Shown: positions 1-4,419 of the stretch, piece by piece
Layout: each line of letters starts with the position of its first letter
Numbering within the stretch: the first letter of the stretch is position 1
Assembly (NCBI GenBank): GCA_905215795.1
Contig: CAJMRV010000084.1
Coordinates: 1 to 7,466 of the forward strand
Source of the DNA: an uncultured bacterium
GTDB lineage: Bacteria; Pseudomonadota; Gammaproteobacteria; Burkholderiales; Burkholderiaceae_F
Length of the DNA stretch: 7,466 nucleotides
Direction: 5' to 3'
The notes under the pieces: model-generated
Database searches by the model: none
What the model saw: only the letters and a program-made list of their open reading frames with translations
Told to the model about the DNA's origin: nothing
Translations under genes and position numbers: made by a program

Positions 1-119
1 GGGAATCGGAGGGCATCCTTTTTTACATTGAAGCGACAAAAGGGAGGCTTGGGTTCAGTTGAAGGCGAAGCCGAAACCGCCGTTTCCACAATTCTTCGTG
101 CGGCGCGGGAATCGGCATT

Positions 120-143
120 TGTTGCCAAAAGGCAACACTTTTT
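120..143 (+). terminator. Rho-independent terminator of a gene outside the window
   Basis: TGTTGCC (120-126) pairs perfectly with GGCAACA (131-137) around an AAAA loop, and CTTTTT follows at once. The T-run is only on the plus-strand side, so it should end a transcript coming from the left. No plus-strand gene ends inside the window before it, so the gene it serves lies left of position 1. It also isolates the porin promoter region from read-through. Confidence 0.75.
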
Positions 144-262
144 CCGAAGAATCCTGTCTTATTTGCAGTATATTGCGTTTTTCGTTGATTGAAACCAAAC
201 GTACCCAAGGAGCGATTACAGTCGTTTCACATGTCAAGCAAATCGACTGGGGGAGAGGGGAT

Positions 263-302
263 CTTGAACGGTCGTTCAAATTTTGTAAACAGACCGTTCA
301 GG
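263..302. promoter_or_regulatory. Nested inverted repeat, candidate operator for the porin
   Basis: TTGAACG (264-270) and CGTTCAA (273-279) form a perfect dyad centred on GT, giving TTGAACGGTCGTTCAA. A second, larger dyad reuses its left half: CTTGAACGGTC (263-273) is the inverse of GACCGTTCAGG (292-302) with one mismatch. The right-hand copy therefore repeats one half-site of the first palindrome about two and a half helical turns away. Dimeric helix-turn-helix repressors, for example of the TetR family, commonly bind dyads of this size. That link is inference, since no regulator gene is in the window. The site lies 110-150 bases before the porin start, where a promoter is expected. Confidence 0.5.
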
Positions 303-397
303 ACATTATCATTGTGTAATGTTTGTCTGTACAGGGATTACCCGAACACGCGATTTCGTCACCAGTGGTAGTATTTGTGCTATCTCAACCACTTCTT

Positions 398-402
398 GAG
401 GA
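398..402 (+). promoter_or_regulatory. Ribosome binding site of the porin
   Basis: GAGGA ends nine bases before the ATG at 412, within a short leader GAGGACACAAAAGA. It fixes the porin start at the codon that begins a textbook signal peptide. Confidence 0.8.
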
Positions 403-411
403 CACAAAAGA

Positions 412-1764
412 ATGTTCAAGAAATCACTCATGGCGCTCGCCCTCGTCGGCGCCGCTGCCGCCGCCCAGGCCGGCAACGTCCAGGTCTACGGTGTCGTCGA
501 CGCCGGTGTCGACTATGTCAAGTCGAACGCTAAAATCACTAGCAACCTGAACAATAAAGACATCAACATCAAGATCAACGAGCATTCGACGAAGCTCGCC
601 TCCGGTAAGCACTCGGCCAACCGCTTCGGCATCAAGGGCACGGAAGACATCGCCGACAACCTCAAGGCCGGCTTCGTCCTTGAAGGCGGCTTCGACCTCC
701 TCAATGGCGACATGGCCGACAAGGGCAAGCTCTTCAACCGCCAGGCCGACCTCTTCATCGAAGGTGACTTCGGTCACCTCGCCTTCGGCCGTGTCGGCAC
801 GCTCACGAGCGCCAACGGCACGTACGGTTTCTTCGGAAACGCCGCCGACAACTTCGCCGGCGGTTGGGGCGAGCACATCGGTGCCGCCAAGAACGCGTTT
901 GTTGCTTCGGGCCGCATCGACAACGCCGTCACCTATGTGTCGCCTGAAGTCGCCGGTGCCAAGCTTTATGCCCAGTACTCCTTCAATACCGAAGGCGCAC
1001 AGCAGGACAAGCTTCATGAAAACGAACGCTATGCGGCCATTGGAGCTTCCTACAAGCTGAACGACCTCGAGCTCGTCGCTGTTTTCGACAAGACCTTCTA
1101 CAAGGATCACGTTTACAACGGCGTCAAGCTGAATAACATTCCCAGCAAGATTTCTGACAAGTGGTCGCTCAATCTTGGTGGCTCTTATGACTTCGAGGTC
1201 AGCAAGGTCTTCGTTGCCTACCAACACGCCGACCACAGTTTTGATTTCGGCAAGGGCTCGACCAAGCTGTTCATGAACACCCTGATTCACGACGCCACGA
1301 TGAAAGGATTGTTCGGCGAAGAACGTGTCAACTCCATGATCGACCGTGCTCAGGGGCTGAAGTCCGATACGTTTGCCATCGGCGCCGACACGCCTCTGGC
1401 CGGCGGCTTGCTGAAGACCCAGTTCGCAATGGGCAAGGCAAAGAATCACTCCACCTACAACGGAGGCTCTTACATCAAGAACCTCAACGGCAAGGCCACC
1501 ACCCTCAGCCTGGCTGCCGCATATGAATACAATCTCAGCAAGCAGACCATGCTTTACGTGGGCGGTGGGTACAGCTATGACAAATATAAAGTGGACATGG
1601 ACTTCAAGAACCCGAGTTCGGATGTATTGTCCAAATTCTTCAGTGGCCTGAGCAAGGTCAAGAACCCTGATACCAAAGTCGTTGGTGCAGATTTCAAACC
1701 CACGCACAACGAAGTCAAGTACCACAACTATGAAGTCATGATGGGCCTCGTCCACAAGTTCTAA
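412..1764 (+). CDS. Gram-negative general porin, betaproteobacterial type
   Basis: This encodes a 450-residue outer-membrane beta-barrel porin, expected to form trimeric diffusion channels for small hydrophilic solutes. The N-terminus is a signal peptide: FKK, a hydrophobic Ala/Leu core, then AQA before GNVQVYG, with likely cleavage after residue 20. The mature start VQVYGVVDAGV is the first strand typical of Burkholderia and Neisseria porins. NRFGIKGTEDI near residues 64-75 is the conserved second-strand motif. GHLAFGRVGTLTSANG near 122-137 matches the strand leading into constriction loop 3. The chain ends in YEVMMGLVHKF, whose terminal Phe is the outer-membrane assembly signal. Family members are usually about 340-390 residues. 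The excess here includes an insert near residues 279-318 (KLFMNTLIHDATMKGLFG and onward) that looks helical rather than barrel-like, and a longer last loop near 400-435. The start is supported by GAGGA nine bases upstream. It appears to be transcribed alone and is followed by two hairpins. The substrate cannot be read from the sequence. Confidence 0.96.
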   Translation: MFKKSLMALALVGAAAAAQAGNVQVYGVVDAGVDYVKSNAKITSNLNNKDINIKINEHSTKLASGKHSANRFGIKGTEDIADNLKAGFVLEGGFDLLNGDMADKGKLFNRQADLFIEGDFGHLAFGRVGTLTSANGTYGFFGNAADNFAGGWGEHIGAAKNAFVASGRIDNAVTYVSPEVAGAKLYAQYSFNTEGAQQDKLHENERYAAIGASYKLNDLELVAVFDKTFYKDHVYNGVKLNNIPSKISDKWSLNLGGSYDFEVSKVFVAYQHADHSFDFGKGSTKLFMNTLIHDATMKGLFGEERVNSMIDRAQGLKSDTFAIGADTPLAGGLLKTQFAMGKAKNHSTYNGGSYIKNLNGKATTLSLAAAYEYNLSKQTMLYVGGGYSYDKYKVDMDFKNPSSDVLSKFFSGLSKVKNPDTKVVGADFKPTHNEVKYHNYEVMMGLVHKF

Positions 1765-1809
1765 TGATCTGACTCCCTCCGGGATCAGCAGCATCATTGC
1801 AGCTTGAAC

Positions 1810-1845
1810 AACGCCGCCGCTCCTCCCAGCAGGACCGGCGGCGTT
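1810..1845 (+). terminator. GC-rich hairpin downstream of the porin
   Basis: AACGCCGCCG (1810-1819) pairs perfectly with CGGCGGCGTT (1836-1845). Inside it TCCT (1821-1824) pairs with AGGA (1831-1834), so the stem continues past one mismatch to a six-base loop. Only TTT follows, so as a stand-alone terminator it is weak. It may act together with the next hairpin or protect the 3' end of the porin mRNA. Confidence 0.5.
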
Positions 1846-1865
1846 TCCACATCCGGACTCCATCC

Positions 1866-1898
1866 AAAAAGAAAGGCCCCTCACGGGGCCTTCTTCTC
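1866..1898. terminator. Bidirectional terminator between convergent porin and DUF805 genes
   Basis: AAGGCCCC (1873-1880) and GGGGCCTT (1885-1892) form a perfect 8-bp stem around TCAC. It is preceded by AAAAAG (1866-1871) and followed by CTTCTC. On the plus strand it ends the porin transcript. Read on the minus strand it is better still: the loop becomes GTGA, a GNRA tetraloop, and the stem is followed by TCTTTTTGG, as expected for the end of the DUF805 gene whose stop is at 1941. Confidence 0.85.
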
Positions 1899-1940
1899 AT
1901 TCAACATCCCGGCAGGGCAGGGGGGATGGTCAAATCGCAA

Positions 1941-2375
1941 TCACTTCATGCGGCGTCGTCCGCCCTGGTTGCTCGCGCCGATGATGCGCGGGAGCGGGGC
2001 GTTGCCGTAGCGGTTCCTACCAGGCGTGCCCTTCTTGATGCACAGATAAAGCCCGAAGAGGACGTTGAGGTAAGGGATCGCGAGGAGCGCGCTGAAGAGG
2101 GGATTCATGTCGAGGTCGCGGCAGCGGCGCATCCCGCCTAGGAAGAGCGCCATGTAGAACGGGATCGTGATCGCGTAGAAGACGATGTGGATCGCGAAGG
2201 TGACGTCGATCTCGCCCGAAGCGGTCTTCTTGGCGAAGACGTCGGGGAAGGCCTGCCAGAGGTAGGCGCACACCGCCAGCGCACAGAAGATCGAGGCGAT
2301 GAAGCACATGAAGTAGGGGACGAACTGGCGGTTGCTGATGCGGCCGTCGCGGCGGAAGATTTCCTTGAGGTTCAT
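1941..2375 (-). CDS. DUF805 family inner-membrane protein
   Basis: This 144-residue protein belongs to the DUF805 (YhaH-like) family of small inner-membrane proteins with no settled function. The family pattern is visible in order: RDGRISNRQF at residues 9-18 just before the first membrane helix, MRRCRDLDM at 82-90, and KKGTPGRNRYG at 114-124. Three hydrophobic segments can be seen at about 19-40, 60-81 and 93-113. The short C-terminal tail is basic (GGRRRMK), which would suit a cytoplasmic location. The length is normal for the family. The start is supported by AAGGA upstream (AAGGACACCG then ATG on the minus strand). It is transcribed alone: two terminators separate it from the hydrolase gene upstream, a candidate promoter lies at 2489-2497, and a strong terminator lies beyond its stop. 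The leader is rich in the word GACA. A role is not predicted. Confidence 0.92.
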   Translation of the reverse strand: MNLKEIFRRDGRISNRQFVPYFMCFIASIFCALAVCAYLWQAFPDVFAKKTASGEIDVTFAIHIVFYAITIPFYMALFLGGMRRCRDLDMNPLFSALLAIPYLNVLFGLYLCIKKGTPGRNRYGNAPLPRIIGASNQGGRRRMK

Positions 2376-2411
2376 TCGGTGTCCTTGTTGTCTGGTCTGT
2401 CCTTGCTTGTC
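2376..2411 (-). promoter_or_regulatory. GACA-rich mRNA leader with ribosome binding site of DUF805 gene
   Basis: Read on the minus strand, the 36 bases before the ATG contain GACA four times in AC/AG-rich context (GACAAGC, GGACAGA, AGACAAC, GGACACC). AAGGA at 2382-2386 is the Shine-Dalgarno site. The stretch has almost no U and little potential to fold, which would keep the start site open. A similar, longer leader precedes the hydrolase gene. Confidence 0.55.
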
Positions 2412-2488
2412 TATCCAATGGGCTCCATCCGGGGGATTCCACCCCAGGCGTCGTGCACGGGGGACCGTTCGATGGAGCGGGTCCGACT

Positions 2489-2497
2489 ATTGTACCA
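2489..2497 (-). promoter_or_regulatory. Candidate extended -10 promoter of the DUF805 gene
   Basis: On the minus strand the sequence reads TGGTACAAT: TACAAT (2489-2494) matches the sigma-70 -10 box at five of six positions and carries the TGn extension. The region 17 bases further upstream is the T-run of the second hydrolase terminator (TTTTTC), a poor -35 box, which an extended -10 can tolerate. Transcription would start near 2482 and give a leader of about 105 bases. Confidence 0.5.
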
Positions 2498-2512
2498 AGC
2501 CCGTCGTTCTAG

Positions 2513-2532
2513 AAAAACCGCCCCGCGGGCAG
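2513..2532 (-). terminator. Second of two stacked terminators after the hydrolase gene
   Basis: On the minus strand CTGCCC and GGGCGG (2527-2532 and 2518-2523) form a six-pair stem, one pair being G-T, with a three-base GCG loop. TTTTTC follows. It is weaker than the first hairpin 16 bases earlier, and works as a back-up stop before the DUF805 promoter. Confidence 0.5.
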
Positions 2533-2547
2533 GCACCCCTGAAAGCA

Positions 2548-2588
2548 AAGACGCCGCCCGGAGCGGCTTCCTCCAGGGGCGGCGTCTT
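2548..2588 (-). terminator. Strong terminator of the alpha/beta hydrolase gene
   Basis: AAGACGCCGCCC (2548-2559) pairs perfectly over 12 bases with GGGCGGCGTCTT (2577-2588). Inside, GGAG (2560-2563) pairs with CTCC (2571-2574), leaving a small loop and a two-base bulge. On the minus strand the stem ends in CTTTGCTTTC. It begins 26 bases after the hydrolase stop codon. Confidence 0.8.
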
Positions 2589-2614
2589 CACTTGACTTCA
2601 AAAGCTGCCGGCCG

Positions 2615-3385
2615 TCAATCCACGTCCAGGAACTCGATGACGGCCTTGTCGACGATGTCGTGGTGCGTGAGGTTGCAGGCGTGGCATCCCCCCGGCACCA
2701 TCACGAAGCGGGCGTTGGGGAGGTCGTCGGCCATCTTCCGGGCGGCCTCGATCGGGATGCCGTGGTCGTCGCCGCCGTGGATCACGAGGGCGGGCATCGT
2801 GAGTCCGGTGACGTCGATGTCGTCGCGGGTGCACATGGCGTTCATGGGTTCGTCGATCGCCTCGGGTCCGTAGGCGAGCCAGACGGGGCGCCAGAAGGCG
2901 ACCTCCTCTTCAAAGGGCCCGATGATCACGGGAAGGAGGTTCTCGATGATCGCCTTCCTCGCCTCTTCATTCGCCCAGTTCTCGCGCAGCGCCATGTAGC
3001 CCGCCACCGTCTCGGGGTTGTCCTTGCCGGCCTGCGTGGAGATGAGCACCATTGAGGCGATGCGGTCGGGGTGCACGAGTGCCATACGGAGGGCGAGGTA
3101 GCCGCCCATGCTCATGCCCATCACGGTGAAGCGTTCGATTGAAAGCGAATCCATGAGCTTGAAGAGCGCGTCGACGACGTCGTAGAGCGAGAAGGGCTCC
3201 ACGGGCTTGACGCTCTTCCCGAACCCCGGGAGGTCCACCGCGACGACGCGGTGGGTGGCACGGAGCGAGGCCTCCTGGTGCACGAAGAGGCGGTGGTCCA
3301 TGAAGAAGCCGTGGAGCATGAGGACGGCCGGACGGGTGGCGTCGCCCGGGGCCGAGTCGGTGAAGAATAAATCCTTGTAGTCCAT
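2615..3385 (-). CDS. Alpha/beta-fold hydrolase
   Basis: This 256-residue protein is a compact alpha/beta hydrolase, probably a soluble cytoplasmic esterase or lipase-like enzyme, as there is no signal peptide. The family landmarks are in order: the oxyanion-hole motif LHGF at residues 24-27, DLPGFGKS at 51-58, and the nucleophile elbow GMSMGG at 90-95 with Ser92 as nucleophile. GGDDHGIP at 204-211 gives Asp207 as the likely acid, and GGCHACNL near 232-239 gives His235. The cap between residues about 120 and 190 is helical and rich in Glu, Trp and Pro. An in-frame start 34 codons further upstream exists. I prefer the ATG at 3385 because AAAGGAGA lies eight bases before it, and the extra residues are low-complexity translation of the leader. 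The gene stands alone, divergent from the second DUF805-like gene. The substrate is unknown: members of this fold include carboxylesterases, dienelactone-type and C-C bond hydrolases. Confidence 0.94.
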   Translation of the reverse strand: MDYKDLFFTDSAPGDATRPAVLMLHGFFMDHRLFVHQEASLRATHRVVAVDLPGFGKSVKPVEPFSLYDVVDALFKLMDSLSIERFTVMGMSMGGYLALRMALVHPDRIASMVLISTQAGKDNPETVAGYMALRENWANEEARKAIIENLLPVIIGPFEEEVAFWRPVWLAYGPEAIDEPMNAMCTRDDIDVTGLTMPALVIHGGDDHGIPIEAARKMADDLPNARFVMVPGGCHACNLTHHDIVDKAVIEFLDVD

Positions 3386-3470
3386 GAGGGAGTCTCCTTT
3401 GTCTCCTGGTCGTTGTCTCGATGTCTTGTCGTCCCAGTGCCCGGTGTGTCGGTGTCTCGGTGTTCCGGTC
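3386..3470 (-). promoter_or_regulatory. GACA-rich mRNA leader and ribosome binding site of the hydrolase gene
   Basis: On the minus strand this leader contains GACA six times within about 75 bases (in ACCGAGACACC, CGACACACC, GACGACAAGACATCG, GAGACAACG and GGAGACAAAGG), always in A/C/G context with very few T. It ends with AAAGGAGA eight bases from the ATG at 3385. It resembles the shorter leader of the first DUF805 gene, though these two genes are not otherwise related. Confidence 0.55.
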
Positions 3471-3552
3471 GTCCACCGTCCGTGCATCCGGGATCTGAAC
3501 GGCGCCTCCGTACTGGTTGGTCCATCTTCGGATGCGCCGTTGTGTCCGCCCC

Positions 3553-3581
3553 ATTATAGGTTTTGTACGGACCGCGTTGAA
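3553..3581 (-). promoter_or_regulatory. Candidate sigma-70 promoter of the hydrolase gene
   Basis: On the minus strand TATAAT, a perfect -10 hexamer, lies at 3553-3558. TTCAAC at 3576-3581, 17 bases away, is a weak -35 box (three of six matches). A start near 3546 would give a leader of about 160 bases before the ATG at 3385. Confidence 0.55.
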
Positions 3582-3802
3582 GGCTCCCGCGTGACCCTGG
3601 CACCCCTTCGCACGGGGGGGGGGACTTTCCCGAAGGCGCTTCGAAAAGCATTCATTTCCCCCTGATTTGTAAGGACCTTTTTCAGGAAAACGGATTCGAT
3701 CCATGCGGGGAATCCATGGGTGCGCCTCGGGCGCAGGGCATCCCGTGGAAAAGAGCTTTCGACTGGAAGAAACCAGGGGGAACCCCCAGGTCATTCACCT
3801 TA

Positions 3803-3831
3803 TTGAGTTCCCCGCCACCGCGGGTTAGAGT
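3803..3831 (+). promoter_or_regulatory. Candidate sigma-70 promoter of the second DUF805 gene
   Basis: TTGAGT (3803-3808) and TAGAGT (3826-3831) each match the consensus at four of six positions and are separated by exactly 17 bases. Transcription would start near 3838, six bases before the AAGGAGG ribosome binding site, leaving a leader of only about 25 bases. Confidence 0.4.
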
Positions 3832-3843
3832 GGGGGCAACTTC

Positions 3844-3850
3844 AAGGAGG
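3844..3850 (+). promoter_or_regulatory. Ribosome binding site of the second DUF805 gene
   Basis: AAGGAGG is a near-perfect Shine-Dalgarno sequence, but it lies 12 bases before the ATG at 3863, longer than the usual 5-9. No better start lies closer to it. The next in-frame ATG (3896) has no ribosome binding site. Confidence 0.7.
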
Positions 3851-3862
3851 ACGACACGGACC

Positions 3863-4237
3863 ATGCCTTTCGACGACACCGACAAGCTCTATCCCATGGA
3901 CTGGCCATCGCTCTGGCGGCTCGAACACCGGCGGGGGCGCCTCTCCTACGTCGCGAACCTCCTTTTCTGGAGCGTCGTGACGGGGCTCCTCTGGTGGTTC
4001 GGGTACATCGCGCTGATGCTCTTCACGCCGGGCGGCGCGCTCGCCTTCACGGTCTTCATGATCCTCTTCTGGCTCGCCGTCTTCTCGGCGCTCGGCATCC
4101 AGCGGCTCCACGACTTCGGGTACTCCTCGGAGTGGGCGCTGCTCCTCTACGTCCCGGTCGCGAACGTCATCCTGCTGTTGATGTTCGTCCTCGTGAAGGG
4201 GAAGGGCGGCCTGAACCCCTATCCGCCGCTCACCTGA
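3863..4237 (+). CDS. DUF805-like small inner-membrane protein
   Basis: This 124-residue membrane protein is a divergent DUF805 member. RRGRLSYVANLLFW at residues 23-36 corresponds to the GR-S pattern before the first helix. IQRLHDFG at 79-86 is the family signature loop, closer to the classical RRLHD form than the first DUF805 protein here. KGKGGLNPYP at 112-121 is a degenerate version of the usual C-terminal GT-G-N-YG motif. Three hydrophobic segments lie at about 31-54, 58-79 and 91-111. The protein stops right after the motif, so it lacks the tail of the first copy. Tryptophan and phenylalanine are abundant in the first helix. The start follows AAGGAGG, although at long spacing. The frame continues open 49 codons further upstream, but no ribosome binding site supports that. 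The function is unknown. It is transcribed away from the hydrolase and ends before a strong hairpin at 4296-4343. Confidence 0.88.
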   Translation: MPFDDTDKLYPMDWPSLWRLEHRRGRLSYVANLLFWSVVTGLLWWFGYIALMLFTPGGALAFTVFMILFWLAVFSALGIQRLHDFGYSSEWALLLYVPVANVILLLMFVLVKGKGGLNPYPPLT

Positions 4238-4258
4238 GTTCCGGGGGCCGGATCAAAT

Positions 4259-4290
4259 CAAACACAAAAAAACACAACGAAAACACAACG
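4259..4290. repeat. Short A/C-rich tandem repeat
   Basis: AACACAACG occurs at 4271-4279 and again at 4282-4290, an 11-base period, preceded by a related copy AAACACAAAA. The strand is almost free of G and T. It lies directly before the terminator hairpin, so on the minus strand it supplies a T-rich stretch after that hairpin. Confidence 0.5.
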
Positions 4291-4295
4291 CTCGA

Positions 4296-4343
4296 ATGCA
4301 CGGAGGGCGTCTTCCCGATTGTGGGGGGACGCCCTCCGTTCAT
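4296..4343. terminator. Long hairpin between second DUF805 gene and the orphan protein gene
   Basis: ACGGAGGGCGTC (4300-4311) pairs perfectly with GACGCCCTCCGT (4328-4339). The stem continues inward through TTCCC/GGGGG (4312-4316 with 4323-4327, two G-T pairs) to a six-base loop. It continues outward as ATG/CAT (4296-4298 with 4341-4343) past one mismatch. The plus side is followed by TGTTCTTTC, the minus side by a T-rich zone 15-40 bases further on. It lies between two converging genes (stops at 4237 and 4420) and probably ends both transcripts, better on the plus strand. Confidence 0.7.
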
Positions 4344-4419
4344 GTTCTTTCGCGGTTCATTCCTTGTTCATTCAGACGGGGAAACGAACCCTGTGTGGAA
4401 GCCCCGGCCTTCACAGCAC

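Larger units (their letters stand above)
1..411. other. Non-coding region upstream of the porin gene
   Basis: No convincing gene lies here. The stretch is clearly more AT-rich than the coding DNA after it. It holds a T6 tract at 19-24, a plus-strand terminator hairpin at 120-143, a nested inverted repeat at 263-302, the palindrome CTGTACAG at 327-334 and the porin ribosome binding site at 398-402. The 9-base word GGGAATCGG occurs at 1-9 and again at 107-115. An 86-codon open frame on the plus strand (59-319) runs straight through the terminator hairpin, has no ribosome binding site and no recognisable protein features, so I do not call it. No sigma-70 promoter with two good boxes could be picked with confidence. 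TGTAAT at 315-320 is the best -10-like hexamer, but it lacks a good partner at 16-18 bases. Confidence 0.7.
3386..3862. other. Divergent intergenic region between hydrolase and second DUF805 gene
   Basis: No gene is supported in these 477 bases. Moving rightward it holds the GACA-rich hydrolase leader (3386-3470), a minus-strand promoter with a perfect -10 box (3553-3581), a run of ten G (3614-3623), the inverted repeat GGATTC/GAATCC (3692-3697 and 3710-3715), a direct repeat ATCCATG (3699-3705 and 3712-3718), GGGGGAACCCCC (3776-3787), and a plus-strand promoter candidate (3803-3831). Frames that cross it are leftovers of the hydrolase and DUF805 reading frames without ribosome binding sites of their own. 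Confidence 0.7.

Noticed and set aside
1..115. Direct repeat GGGAATCGG (1-9 and 107-115) as an attachment or transposon site
   Set aside because: Only nine bases are shared and the intervening DNA has no mobile-element gene.
59..319. 86-codon plus-strand frame before the porin
   Set aside because: It runs through the terminator hairpin at 120-143 and the palindrome at 264-279, starts at a non-ATG codon and has no ribosome binding site.
327..334. Palindrome CTGTACAG as a LexA-type box
   Set aside because: A LexA box needs CTGT and ACAG separated by eight bases; here they are directly joined, so the match is only superficial.
424..1884. 486-codon minus-strand open frame covering the whole porin gene, longer than the porin itself
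   Set aside because: The plus strand carries an unmistakable porin with signal peptide, strand motifs and terminal Phe. The antisense frame stays open because GC-rich codons avoid stops opposite them; its product is Val/Glu/Gly-rich without motifs, and it has no ribosome binding site.
2187..2873. 228-codon plus-strand open frame spanning the DUF805 gene end and hydrolase end
   Set aside because: It crosses two strong terminators and overlaps two well-supported genes antisense; the translation is composition-driven.
3386..3487. 34-codon N-terminal extension of the hydrolase
   Set aside because: It translates the GACA-rich leader into His/Thr/Arg low-complexity sequence, and the ATG at 3385 has a strong ribosome binding site at correct spacing.
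3776..3787. GGGGGAACCCCC as a hairpin or operator
   Set aside because: The five-base arms with a two-base centre are too short to fold well, and such a palindrome is likely by chance in GC-rich DNA.
2967..3794. 275-codon minus-strand frame overlapping the hydrolase start
   Set aside because: It overlaps the catalytic part of the hydrolase in another frame and is Arg/Pro/His-rich, typical of an out-of-frame shadow of a GC-rich gene.
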